Shown: positions 36,483-47,999 of the stretch, one piece after another
Layout of the letters: the number at the start of each line of letters is the position of its first letter
Numbering within the stretch: the stretch's first letter is position 1
Source: Paramacrobiotus metropolitanus
Lineage: Eukaryota; Tardigrada; Eutardigrada; Parachela; Macrobiotidae
Assembly: GCF_019649055.1 (NCBI RefSeq)
Contig: NW_026570312.1
Location: 310,001 to 374,000 of the forward strand
Reading direction: 5' to 3'
DNA: 64,000 nucleotides
Translations under genes and position numbers: made by a program
The notes under the pieces: generated by a model
What the model saw: the letters and a program-made list of their open reading frames with translations, nothing else
Database searches by the model: none
Told to the model about the DNA's origin: nothing

Positions 36483-36930
36483 TTGGGACACAGTAGCCTT
36501 ATCGCACGTGCGGGCAAGCGCGAGTGCATCCGGAAGTGTTGCGCTTTTGGCCGAAGACAGGAAACGTCGTAAGTACGCGTTTGTGGAAGAAATGGGATAT
36601 CTTCTTTATCCCCTGGCGGTCGAGACCTTTGGAACCTTTGGTCCTGCATTTGCGGAGCTTATTCGTTTCGTTGGCAGAAAGATTCGCGACGTCACAGGGG
36701 AGCCCCGTTCTACTGCATTTTTAAAGCAGAGATTTAGCCTGGCTGTTGTAAAAGGAAATGCTGCTGCTGTTTTGGGCACTTTGAGTATGCGTTCTAAAAT
36801 GACTGATAGCGCTAACGATTTTGGTTGTTTTTTTTAATGTTTAAATGTAAATCATTTTGCGTAGTATTCTGCGTATGCACTTTTTGTTGTATTGATGGCT
36901 TTTGCCCAATAAAGCTAGTAGTCGCTACCT
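36475..36930 (+). mobile_element. Retroelement 3' fragment, opposite to flanking F-box relic
   Basis: The frame to 36837 keeps DTVALSHVRASASASG, KRRKYAFVEEMGYLLYPLAV, FVGRKIRDVTGEPRSTAFLK, KGNAAAVLGTL and DFGCFF. It starts inside the endonuclease-like block. The 3' tail has TTTTTGTTGTATTGATGG, then TGCCCAATAAA, as in other copies. Confidence 0.85.
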
Positions 36931-37297
36931 GTAAGAGTATTGTACTGGTTTTCTGTATTAAATTTTAGTAATGCTATACATTTCAATAATCTTTTCAGTT
37001 GAATCGTATTAAGCACGTACTTTCCTAAAATAACTGCATCGATTAAATTTGAATTTTTGTTCGATTTGATTTTATGTTTAATAACGTTATAAAGAAAACG
37101 CAAAGCGACGGAAATACTCTCCACTGGAAAATAAATAACGGAATTTATTGTCCTTCGCTACGGAGCATTGCCCCCTTTAAGCTGAGACAGAGAAGATGGA
37201 AAAAAAAAACACACAAATTTTCATGCAGAGAAAAAGGATGTTATATGCAAGATCGAACGGATTTTACAGACATCACTTGCTGCCTATACAGTAAGTT
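36931..37297. other. Spacer between retroelement fragment and LINE
   Basis: AT-rich, no gene; it may include the 3'UTR and tail of the minus-strand LINE. Confidence 0.35.
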
Positions 37298-40200
37298 TCA
37301 GCTGGAATTTAACGAAACAACAACGACACAAACATGTCCAGCAGCAAACTGCTTCTTAACCCACAGAGGGTGCTTCTTAATCCACGCAAGTTTCATCCAA
37401 TCCACGTCGTCGAGTGCCTTCTGGAATGCACCGAGGGACTTGTAGGCTTCTGGAGGTAACGGAAGCTCATTCCACAACGTCGCAAGTTGCTCTACGTGCG
37501 ATCCATGGACAGCAGTCACGGTAGTGCCACATACCGATGTTGGAGCCGGCATTATTGGGTGAGGATGGAGAGTCATATATACGCAGTGACGAGTACTACC
37601 TGCAACAGAATGAAGCGCAGCAGCCGAACCGACAAACTTTACAAAACAAAAGTTACCAAGCGGGACTTTACAAAACCATAATTTATACACAAAACCAGCG
37701 CTTTTTTTTACGGCGTAACTTGAGGCTATCCCACTTTAGTTCCTTTAAGCGTTTTTCGTAATCCGACAAATCACTTCCGAGACGAATGCTTTTAAGAAAG
37801 CGAACCTGGCATTTTTCAATGTTATCACTAGACATTATCTGTACTGGGTGGACACAGGAAGCGCAATAATCAATTACCGGTAAAACTAAAGATTCGAACA
37901 GTCGGATTTTAGCGCCGGAATGAAAAAACTTAAATAATCGATTAATGTACATAATTCTTCGGTTGCATTTGGAGAACAGTTTTTCGCAGTTTTCTTTCCA
38001 GCTTAGTTTACGATCAACCTGAACACCTAAATATTTGACAACATCACTTTTCTGAACATTACTGCCACTTATGTAGTAATTGTTACAGCTCATAATTTCG
38101 CGCCTTAAGGAAAAACAAACATGCACTGATTTTTCTGCGTTTAAGGACAGACAGTTTCCTTTTAACCAGTCACTAACACAGACGATATCCTCTTGCAGTA
38201 ATTTGCAGTCGTTGTTATTAATCACGGGGCGCAAAATTACCATATCATCAGCAAACACAAAAATTTTGCTGCCGTTTTTAAGCACGGCAAGAATTGCGTT
38301 TAATACACAAATAAACAGAAGTGGACCTAGAACTGGCCCTTGAGGTACACCACTTATTACTGATAAAATGTCAGAAATAGCGTCATCTACGGTGACGCAC
38401 TGAGATCTCCCTTTAAGGTAGTCATAAATTAGATGCACAATCTGGTTTGGTAGATTTAAATCTACAAGGGCTTTTACAATCGAATCGTGCGACAATTTAT
38501 CAAATGCTTTTGAACAGTCTAAAAACACTGCATCAACTTCTATGCCATTTGAAATAAAATCACTAATTACCTTAGTAAAATAAACAGCTGCAATTCAGTT
38601 GACATTTTACTACGATACGCAAACTGATGATCAAACAATGCATTGCTCTCAGTCAAAAACTTACGCATCAGACTGTCCAAACACCTCTCAAAGATTTTTG
38701 ACACAGGATGGAGAATAGATACAGGCCGATAGCTTACTGGTAACCGCACGTCAGATGAAGATTTAGGGATTGGCGTAATAAATGATTGTTTCCAAACAGA
38801 CGGAAACTTGCTTTCATGTAACGCAGCTTCAAAAATCATTTTCAGTGGCCGAGTTATTGACATACCAGCAGTTTTTAACAACTGATTGGTAATAACGAAC
38901 TTTCCGCTTGACGTTTTAGTAGATAATTTTACTAACTGTTCCAGTACGAGTAGCTCTGTTATTTCCCAAACACTTTCGTTTCGACAAATTAAGTACGATC
39001 CGGAATTATTACAATGCGATCCACACGTGGACTGTGATTCACGATACTGTAAGTTTAGAGCATTCGCCTTTTCGGTGTCAGAGACCGCGGTGCGGCCGTT
39101 GAGTAAATTTAGCGGCGGCATGCCACTGCGGTCGGAGGTAGATTTTACATATCGCCAAAATTTTGTTGGATTATTTCGGTGCGATAACGCAACATCCGTT
39201 ATTTTTGAGCATTCAAATTTTTTTACTAAACGATCGCATTGCTTGGACAGAGATTTCCATTTTATTTTGAAAAAATCTTTTAGTGGCAGCTCTGCTTGAC
39301 GATAAATTCTGAACGCTCGATCACGCATTTTAACTAACTTTTTGATACTAGACGGATACGTGACCTTTCCAGTTCGAATAACAACGTTACGGTATTCGAA
39401 GCAAAGACTGGCTGCTTGAATGAAAACTTGTTCGAAAACTGCTGCTCGACTGTTACTGTCATGATTGCAAAATAAAGAAGCCCAATCTGTGCGATTCAAA
39501 ACATTCCAAAAATTACCAATATTATTTTTATCGATTTTCCACTTTTTTATCGTTTTATTTTTCATTCTGAATTTTTTGGTAATTAGCGTAAACTGAAAAC
39601 CCACGTGGTCATTTGTGCAGGAGGGCGGAGATATTGCTTCAGCTGGTTCAAATAAACTTTTTCTATCAAGCAAACAAAGGTCAAGGCAGTTGCTCATTCT
39701 GGTAGGAAAATCTATAATCTGCACAAAACCAAACTCATTTACGGCGCGTAACAGGTCACGACTGGCGCTAGTGGATCCTGTTCCGCGTTGCCAGTCAATG
39801 TCGCGAAAATTGAAATCACCCATCAGCACAGTCTTTGAAAGCGTATTCGGAGAAAGCTTATTGCGCAGATGTTCAGTGAGCATAGGAACAGCTTTTTGGC
39901 ATTTGTCAGGTGGAGCGTAGAGAACAATGAATAACCGGTTCAAAATTTTCGATTCAACAAACAGAGCTTCGACAAAGGAATTTCTAGATCATGCCGTCGA
40001 TATCCTTTATAACTTTTACGAATGACAAGTGCTACACCACCACCAAACTTGCCAATTCTCGGTTTACGAAAACATTAAACGATCGTAGATCAGCGAAAAG
40101 ACAATCTTCCTCGGGCTCTTCACACTGTTCGAAAGTTTCGGTTATGCCAGTAATATCAGCCGCAGAACAGAAAAGTTTTACCTGGTCAATTTTACAATTT

Positions 40201-40600
40201 ACACTGTTAGCATTACAATAACGAATTTTTACTTTGTGAAATTTTTTGTTATTCGTAAATTTGTTTAAATTTGTCATGATTTTTGTAACAGCTGGTAAGT
40301 TAGCAAAAACCTCGTTCGTTGTCGGCTTTGAAATTATCGAGGGTGCTGCACGTTTTTTCGCTCGGTGTTAAAGAAAAACCTAGACCTTTTCAAACTTTGA
40401 AAAACTTCGCAATATTCATGATTAAAGGCCGAATGAGAATTTGTATGAGAAAGCTTACCGGCGCCTTTACAGTTCACACATACGCAATGATAGTCTAAGC
40501 TTTCTGGGCACGTATCTGTCAGATGATTTTTCGTACAGTAACCACACACGTACAGTAAAAAACACGTACAGTAAAGTTCGTACAGTAAAATCGACACCAT
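37298..40600 (-). mobile_element. APE-type LINE (CR1/jockey-like), decayed but nearly full ORF2
   Basis: From 5' to 3' on this strand: 40334-40600 is the end of ORF1 with a CCHC knuckle (CGYCTKNHLTDTC). 40032-40277 starts the endonuclease (NANSVNCKIDQV, ADITGITETF). 38567-39943 continues it (MGDFNFRDIDW, NDHVGF) into the reverse transcriptase N-terminal region (PVSYRPVSILHPVSKIFERC). 37683-38528 has motifs A (FLDCSKAFDKLSHD), B (SGVPQGPVLGPLLF) and C (FADDM). 37298-37690 holds the C-terminal end (LATLWNELPLPPEAYKSLGA). Frameshifts near 38585, 37690 and at 39940-40060 separate the pieces. This element uses an APE endonuclease and is unrelated to the PD...D family elsewhere in the window. It is not active as sequenced. 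Confidence 0.9.
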
Positions 40601-40604
40601 TTTT

Positions 40605-40940
40605 ATCCTTTAGTGATTGAAACGTTGGGAGTTTTCGGAGTTTTCGGCCCGGCTTTGAGCAAACTGGTACATTTCATGGGCCGAAAAATAGAATTCGTGA
40701 ATTAACTGGAGAAGCGCGTTCTACTGCTTTTATCAAGCAAAGTTTTAGTTTGGGCCTGTTTTGGTGTCATTAAGGGAAATGCTACTGCCGTGTTAAGTAC
40801 TTTGTCTTTTAACCCGCGGGGGGATAGAGATTTTGGTTGTTTTTTTAATGTTTAAATGTTAACTGTGATGTAGTGTGCCCGCGCTTGCCTTTTTGTTATT
40901 TGATGGCTACTGCCTATTAAAACGTATAACGTTATTATGA
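40605..40940 (+). mobile_element. Retroelement 3' relic with frameshifts
   Basis: Pieces of the conserved tail are readable in shifting frames: GRKI, TGEARSTAF, KGNATAVLSTL, DFGCFF. They are followed by the shared 3'UTR (TTTTTGTTATTTGATGGC, TACTGCCTATTAAA). It ends just beyond the stop end of the leucine-rich pseudogene. Confidence 0.8.
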
Positions 40941-40974
40941 ATATTAGTGCCCAGTACACGGTCTTTCATGGCGT

Positions 40975-42188
40975 GAAAAGGTGGTTTCTGTGATGTTGAT
41001 ATTCGCGGCAGCCGGCGGAATCGGTTCTGCACAGTCTATGGGTACAGAGTAGGAATACATCTTCTCGATTGTACGGCTGGTTTCTAATAAAGTCCCGAAA
41101 AGCCCACACCTCGCCCGCCCGAGTCAATGCGCTCGCCGTGCAGCAGCCGCGTGTGTTATTCGTCCACCACTGCCGGAACCAGGCCTAGACTCCAACTCTG
41201 ACTCTGACTCTGATTCTGACCACTCAAACTCTGACTCTGACTACTCCAACTCTGACCTCTGACTCTGATTCTGACCACTCAAACTCTGACTCTGACCGCT
41301 CAAAGTCTGACTCTGACTCTGAAGGTTTCTTAGGTTTCTTAATAGGTTTCTTAGGTTTCTTAGGTTTCTTAGGTTTCTTAAGTCATTCTTAGGTTATTCA
41401 GTCAGAGTCAGAGTCAGAGTTTGGACAGTCAGAGTCAGACTTTGAGTAGTCAGAGTCAGAGTTTGAGCGGTCAGAGTCTGAGTCAGAGCTTGAGCGCGGG
41501 CCCCGGAACCAGGCGAAATCGCAGCCGCAATGCAGTCGCCACAGGTAATCACGGATCCGTTGATCGAGATCCTCGGCCGGCGTGTCCGAATAGATGGCGC
41601 CATGCATGTAGTAGAAATCAAACTCCGGCGCCAGCAGACGCAGATCACCCAGCGCCCCGAATGCGTCGAATTGCAGGCTACGCAGCGTGGAGTTGCTAAA
41701 CAGTTATTCCCGCAGTTTCGGTAAGCGCTGGAAGTCACTCCGCTGCACAACCAGATCACTGCAGAACATTATACCAAAGTACAGGAGATTGTTCAGCCGC
41801 AAATCGTTTGCCGGCTGCGTCGCACGGACCCCCGTGCAGCCGGCCATGTCCAAGATGACAACGGTCCGCCGAATGGGCGCCACGTCGACGCATGTGACAT
41901 TCCAGTCCTCACTGATGGTTAGGGTGGTGGGTCGGAGCCGTTGCTTGGCCATCTCCTGGATTTCGCGTTTCTGTGGTTCGCCACTGCAGTTTGGTTGCGG
42001 TTGTTCGCCCAATCCATCCGGAGTAAATGGATAATTCTTGAAGTTAGACAAATCCCGCTGCAGTGAGTAGCAGTTGACAATGGTGAAGATCTGGCATTCC
42101 GTCGCCGTTACCGGCTCGCTGGAAAACGTGGGGAATTCCTCATCCGCGTCCGTGGAGTGGACACAGCGGTGGCCAAACTTGTCAGGGT
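40975..42188 (-). pseudogene. Leucine-rich secreted protein, copy 2, broken by a foldback insertion
   Basis: The main exon begins after CAG at 42188 with the same phase as its paralog at 43310 and reads PDKFGHRCVHSTDADEE. It runs through NVTCVDVAPIRRTVVILDMA and VVQRSDFQRLPKLRE, where TAA replaces a codon. It continues in frame LFSNSTLRSLQFDAFGALGD to CDFAWFR. There the FB-1 element (41185-41502) interrupts. Beyond it the reading resumes QWWTNN and, after a one-base shift, SVPIDCAEP and NITETTF, matching the paralog's end (VPIDCATAS, VDFTMEVFF). No signal-peptide exon is found upstream. Damage: nonsense codon, insertion, frameshift and a missing first exon. Confidence 0.8.
41185..41502. mobile_element. 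Foldback element FB-1, arms of TCTGAC repeats, TTTCTTAGG core, 12-bp target duplication
   Basis: The left arm (41190-41320) is a run of ACTCTGACTCTGA. The centre (41325-41395) repeats TTTCTTAGG. The right arm (41398-41490) is the complement, GTCAGAGTCAGAG. CCGGAACCAGGC stands immediately outside both ends (41173-41184 and 41503-41514). Removing the insert plus one copy restores a continuous paralog-like coding sequence, so the boundaries are well defined. Confidence 0.88.
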
Positions 42189-42485
42189 CTGAAAGGATTA
42201 TATAAATCTGAAGCGACCTGAGAAACAGACTTCAAACTGAAATTTGAGTAGTAGTACTGTAGAGTAACCCTGCAGTTGACAGCTTTTTCGTACGATATGA
42301 GCTGTACTCGTACGGCAGTGTAGTACTGGCAAACGTTCAGCTGGCTCAGAGCCGACTGCACTGCACTCACTAGGCAGGCAGCACATGTGAATCGTGCATG
42401 TGTTCGTACAGCGTACGTCTCTCTCAGCTGTTAAAAAAGCTGTCAAGTGCAGGGTTACTCTACAAGTAACTCACGCAGGTCTTCG

Positions 42486-43640
42486 TTAGCGGAAAAAAAC
42501 TTCCATCGTAAAGTCAACAGTAGCCGATCCGTTGGGAAACGACGCCGTGGCACAGTCTATGGGCACAAAGACGTCCCGTTTGCCCAGGTCTTCGTTCTTC
42601 CAGGAATCGTACTCGATGCGATAGACAGCGCTTTCAGAAGCTTGTTGCAACAAGCCGCTGACGCGCCACCAACGTCTGAACGGCTCGAACTCGGGGCCAC
42701 AGTGTGGCCGCATCAGATACGCTTGTACGTCTTCCGGGAAGAGTTCCTTTTGACTGAGGCCACGCTCCAGCGAGAGCAGTCGCAATCCGGGCAAATCAGC
42801 GAAAGTGCCGGCTTCGAGGGACTCCAGCGTGCTGTTGACGAACTGGACCAGGCGCAGTTTGCTCGACCGCCAAAAGTCCGCTCGGCGCACGTCCAGCGCG
42901 CGGCAGTTATGTGCGGCAAACTCCAGCAAATGCGGCAGGCGCAGTTGAGCCAGCTTGTCCGAGGCGCGCGACGAACGACAGTTGCGCAAGTGGAATAGCA
43001 CGGTCTGCTCGCGGACCGGTGCCAGGTTGTCGAAAGTTATTTGCGGTCCGTCGTTCAGACTGATGGAAACCGCCTTCAGGGGCGGTTGCGACAGCGCTAT
43101 CGCTAATGTGTGTACTTCCTCGTTTGTCGCATTTTCACTGCAGTTAACAGCCAGACCGTGGTTTTGGGCGCAGGCCAACGAGTTGCCGACGCTGATGCGC
43201 CCTCCGGTTAGCTGTGAACTGCAGCTCGCACTGGTCGCGCGTCATTAGCTCAGTGTCGAAGTCCGGCAGCGGCGAAAACATACCGACATCTCCATTGTTC
43301 AATTCATCGCCTGCAAAACGGAATAAACGCTTTGCCTTACTGAAATTACCAATTAAAGAAAACGTGTATTCTGCACTTCAGTTAGCTGATCGAAAATGAA
43401 ATTAAGAATTTATGTTTACTGATACTCTTACTTTACAATTTTTACATTGTGCAGTATGCACTGATGGCGATTGAAGAGTCAATCCTGTTTATAAAATTAA
43501 AGATTACTGTAACTTTTCCTTCACAAAATTTCAACTTCAAAGCTGTTATTTTGGACTGCTTTACCTCTGCTTTTTCCCGCTGTGGAGAGAAATAAAGCCA
43601 GTAGAGCTGCGCACGTATTCACCTTCGCTGATGGATACAT
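42486..43640 (-). CDS. Secreted leucine-rich protein, copy 1 (two exons, one frameshift)
   Basis: Exon 1 (43565-43640) encodes a signal peptide (MYPSAKVNTCAALLALFLST) and ends in phase 1 at GTAAAG. Exon 2 (42486-43310) starts after TTTTGCAG and continues GDELNNGDVGMFSPLPDF. Later parts read NSLACAQNHGLAVNCSENAT, then leucine-rich segments (LAQLRLPHLLEFAAHNC, STLESLEAGTFADLPGLRLL), then a C-terminal region with paired Cys (RPHCGPEF, VPIDCATAS). The exons total 901 bases, one more than a multiple of three. The shift lies near 43200-43215 in CCGGAGGGCGC, where one extra G would explain it. Either this is a recent pseudogene or a base-calling error. Mature product about 275 residues, extracellular, role unknown. 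Copy 2 lies just downstream in tandem. Confidence 0.65.
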
Positions 43641-44501
43641 AGTGAATTTATGGACTTTTGTTCGAAGTTGCGGGCTACCGCGTAGTAAACGTTAGCCACG
43701 AGTTACGGAGTACGTTGCTCTGCTAACGCACACTATGAAATCTTTATGCAAAGGCGGTGAGAAATTTCGGTTACATTTCAACTTTCCAGTCGGCTGCCTA
43801 CATAATTACCACTTAGCTGAATTTATGAGATACGCTTTCGCAGCAATTGCTTTTTCTCGAAACCGTACTAAAGCAGTGCTGATTCACGCATCAGTGCTGC
43901 CATTAGGCGTCAGAATTTTGACGAAGTCCGCGAAAAGACGGAATTGAATGTGCCTCTTTCTGCGTTATGCAGACATGGACTAATATTTGGAGCCCGAAGG
44001 CTCATCCGGATAACAACTCGTTTTCAGTCATAGCATATGATGCTGTTACGCGAATAAAGTTAATCGATCGAGCTTCCTGGCGCTGGTTGGCGGTACCGAA
44101 TTAATCAAACTGTTATGACTTTGTACTCGTATACCCATCATGCGAACGACATTATTGTTTACATTATTTGTGAACAAAATGTACTTTGCTGCACGTAGAT
44201 GGTTTTCGTTACAATGTTCCCGTAACTACAGTGATTGTACAAAACAAGCAGTGCATTTATTGGTTGGCTGTTAATGACGACTTTCTAAAAGGTTCCGCTA
44301 AAAACAGGCTCAGTACAATACACTCCTTACATCACGAATGACAACAGAGATTTCGGATGGATTTCTAATGTGTAAATTTGTTAAATCTGCGCAGGCGAAT
44401 TGATATGTGTGCTGACTGATGCCGAATAAAACTAGATTTATACAACGACTGCAACGCAGTACGAGGAAACCGTCATATTTGGATTGTTATTAACAGCCGA
44501 A
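43641..44501. other. Intergenic, no gene seen
   Basis: The frame at 43735-43947 has no domain. Positions 44395-44440 (GATGCCGAATAAAACTAGAT) belong to a 3' flank shared with F-box relic E at 35705-35735 and include an AATAAA-like string in plus sense only. Confidence 0.4.
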
Positions 44502-47500
44502 TCATTCATCCGAGCGATCCATGCTTTCGCTCAGCACCGCCGCCGTCAGCGTGGTCACCTTGCTGACGTCCAGACTGCCCAGAGTAGCCGACGTCCACTT
44601 CCGGTTGCGGTAGGTAGTGGACTTGCGCGGGTCCAGCCACTGGTAGCGGCGCATGACCTAAACAATCCACTGTTAACTGTTCTTCGTACTCTGCAGTTGA
44701 AGAGCGCACAAAAAGGAAATGCCAAGGTGAAGGTACAATACTAGGCAGCTTCCAGGCATGTGCACCCGGTACAGAACACCAAATTGATGTACTCGTACAA
44801 TCAGTACAAGCACACAAACGTTTGTTTTTACAGACTACTTTGCATTGTTCAGTCACATTTTATAACCAAGTGACTGGAAAGTGGAAACATTCGCGTTTAA
44901 AGTTTAAATGCATTCAGGTGTACCAAAAGTCTCATCATGGGCCAAACGTTTCTTGCTTTTACACCCAGTCAGCGTTCCACCAGTTTTTTCAAGTCTAAAT
45001 TTCTAACATCGCCCAAAAGGTTTCCTTTTCTCTGAAATATTAGGTCTGCGTTCGACCGTTGTATTTGTTGAGTTTAAATCGAGAACATTTTGCGTTAATT
45101 AATAATTTTTTGCACCACCAAATGCTGACCTCGATAATCCACTTGATGTCCTTGGTTCGCTGCTGCGCAACGCAGTCGGCAACCCAAGCCGCCAGTGCCG
45201 TCCGGTACAGCGGTTTCTTCAGGACGAGATTCTGCTCCACCAGCTCCCACAGCTCCTCCTGGCGCTCCCCTTCCGTCTGGCCGCGGACGGCATGGTGCGC
45301 GATCGCCGCTGTAATGTTCTCATCCCCCAAGCGACACTGTCGCCACAGGATGCGGCCGCGCGACCCATCCGGCACGACCTGTTGAGCCATGCAGTGGACA
45401 GCACTGTCCACATAGCCGTGCTCTTCGCTGAAATTGCACTTGTACAACACCACCACTGACAAGTTGCCCGCACGTTGGAACATGCCCCAAATCAGGTTGG
45501 TCAATTCGGAGAATTCGTACAGCTCGATGCCCGTGAACACCTATAGGGCGGAACACATGTTTGGGAATTACCTATCTTTACTAAAATTTAGGGACATTTT
45601 GTAATGGACCGAAGCGAAGCGGAGATGCTCTATGCTCAAGAAAACGTGGCTTTCGTCGGTGGCGAAAGACTAAGAATATTAATAACCGTCGGTTCGAATC
45701 ACAAGTGGGATTCGTGCACAATTGAAATTTGACTCCTTGGAACGGAAATTGTGGCTAAGTCTTACACCGTCAAAAATCGATGGCACATTTTTTCGGGTCC
45801 AAAAACTGATTTTTCTCAAAACCAACTTCAGGTCCAGTTTTCTCGCTTCACTTTCAGTACTAACCAACCTTGAACTAGCGCCTCGGGGTTTTGTCTGTTC
45901 ATTGAATAAACGAAACTTACCGCTATTTTCGTGGCGCTATTGAAACTTTTCAGCACAGAGACAGTTATCCAGTACAGTGAATGATCGTAATGTAGCACCC
46001 CGTCGTAATCCGCTGGCGTGTTGGAGACGCGCACCTCGGGGAAGTAGGCGTCGGTGGTGAGGAGAGCGTTCCACACGTCACACACCCGCCGACACCGGAA
46101 GCGCCCGATGGAGTCCAGGGCGCGGAAGACCTCCAGCAGTAGCTCCACCGGCAGCGGCAGACTCCCGGGCTGGCTGCCGGGAATCTTTCGTTTTCGCTGC
46201 GGAGCGCTCTCGGCCTCCTGCTGGCGCAGCAACCATTTCCAGGTTATGGTGGTGCGACCCAGCTCGTCGTTGTGCTTCACGGTGTTCTTATACTCGTCCT
46301 CCTGCATCAACGAACATCCATTTAAATATTGATCGTTTAAACGTATATACAGTAAGTAAATTTTACGCGAGGGAACTTTTTTATTATAAACGCTCTAATA
46401 GGCTGTAGCCTGTAGCCAATAAAATAGAAAAAAATCCCAAACGCGGGCATGTTACTCCACAATTAAATTTAAACACTTTCACATTAAATTTAAACCGCTG
46501 AAGGATTAAGAACAACGACAATCTCTCTGTAATAGTGAGTCAGCGATATCCGCCTGGGGAAGCAATAAAACGCATTTAATCAAGGGAGCAGACAGAAATT
46601 CGTTAGACACACGCTCTGTCTAAGCAGTCTAACTTTGTACTTTTGATTAAAAGCGGTGCCCGTTTTACGGTTTACGGCGGATACCGCAGACTCACTAATA
46701 TTTGAGTGCGAATTATTAATATTATTATTAATTTTCCTACTTATTAGTTATTACCATTGATTCCGAATTATTTATAAATATCTACGTTCATTTTATTACT
46801 AAATAGGTAATACTGATTATGAATTATTATTTTTTAATGATTATAAATATTAATAACGAATTGTATTATTGCTTAATTACGAGCGACAATAATTTTAAAC
46901 ATGAACGTACCACTTGTTGAGCCGTTACTCGCGTTTCAGATTTCCACTGGAGATAGCGCAGCGTCTTGCTGAGCACCGCGGTGCACTGCACGTGGAAGCG
47001 CTGGTTGACTTCGTACTGGAAGATCTCCCGGACCGCGGCGGACGCCTCCGACCAGTAGCCCGCCGGCAACGCACAGCGCCGAACCACAAAATCATCCTTC
47101 TTCACCCGCCGCTCCTGGAGCCCGGCGTCCGTGGGCGGTGCGCGTACTTGTCCGTCGGGAACCAGTTCCTTGACGGTCCCATAGGGAGTTGCACTTGCAC
47201 GCCTTCCACATAGCCACAACCGATCGATCCCATGGCCACCGACTGCCCGGCATACCACACCCAGGCGCCGTCCGCCGGGCGCCGCAGCAGCACCTGCAAC
47301 GGCTCGCCGTCCCGTTGCGGGCTCCATCTCTGCTTGGAACTGCAGCAGAAAATGCGCCCGTACTCGATGAACTGCGCGCGCTGTCCCGCACAGCGGAAAT
47401 CGACGATCAGGCCGCCCGGCGCCACGTTGATGACGGCGCCGTGCTGCAGCTGGCCGTCGTCGAACAGGACGTCCACGGCGTTCCAGTCGCACAGCCGTTG

Positions 47501-47524
47501 CATCTCGTCTCCGTACACGAACAT
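44502..47524 (-). CDS. F-box family protein, gene B (four exons; one frameshift in exon 1)
   Basis: Exons are 46911-47524, 45921-46301, 45130-45540 and 44502-44657, all phase 0. The product would be about 520 residues. Exon 1 starts MFVYGDEMQRLCDWNAVDVL with GLIVDFRCAGQRAQFIEYGR. It is 614 bases against 615 in copies A and C, and the frame breaks near 47180-47188 (CTCCCTATGGG), where one base is missing before GTVKEL. Exon 2 gives EDEYKNTVKHNDELGR, then the F-box (LPLPVELLLEVFRALDSIGR, RCRRVCDVWNALL). Exon 3 continues VFTGIELYEFSELTN to WIIE, with a leucine-rich-like pattern. The last exon reads VMRRYQWLDPRKSTTYRNRK and ends SESMDRSDE. The intron at 45541-45920 (GTAAGT...TATAG) is absent from copies A, C and D. 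F-box proteins recruit substrates to SCF ubiquitin ligases; the substrate is unknown. Confidence 0.75.
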
Positions 47525-47999
47525 CGCGGATTACTCGCTGGGCACGCGACCCACAGGCGTCGCGATACAAGTCGTAAAACTCTCGGCGCCACAGAGGAGG
47601 GTTACTCTAGTGCCTTTATTTCAATAAAACAGGAATATAAATTATTTTAAATCAGGGGTTTTGAGAAGATTGTCATTTGCTACTAATGAGTGCAGCGAAA
47701 AGATTGCAATTAAAACTGATATGCAACGTCCACCACCATTATTTTATTACCAACCATCCGCGTTTCTTAACGTACCTGTCGTTCAGGGCGGCCACAACTT
47801 TTGTTATTTGACGGCTTCTTCTCTTCTGCCCAAAGATTAGTACTGTACTTGAAGTAATTGCTCTTTATTGGGTTATTCGAATTAACAATAATTGTCAAAC
47901 ACATAATCACGCGTTACATAATTTCAATACATAATACACTTCATCCAACCTCTTACCGATACAAAACGTTTCCTGAACACAAGCAGCATAACCCCGCAT
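47525..47999. other. Spacer with a faint retroelement tail
   Basis: No gene. Positions about 47800-47840 (TTTTGTTATTTGACGGCTTC, then CTGCCCAAA) resemble the 3'UTR of the retroelement family in plus orientation, a tail-only relic. The promoter of F-box gene B should be here. Confidence 0.4.

Noticed and set aside
41398-41607. Serine-aspartate repeat tail on a leucine-rich protein
   Set aside because: The SDSD codons come from the TCAGAG arm of the inserted foldback element, not from the gene.
45600-45720. tRNA gene in the extra intron of F-box gene B
   Set aside because: The B box GGTTCGAATCA is good, but no acceptor stem or anticodon arm can be folded; at most a SINE remnant.
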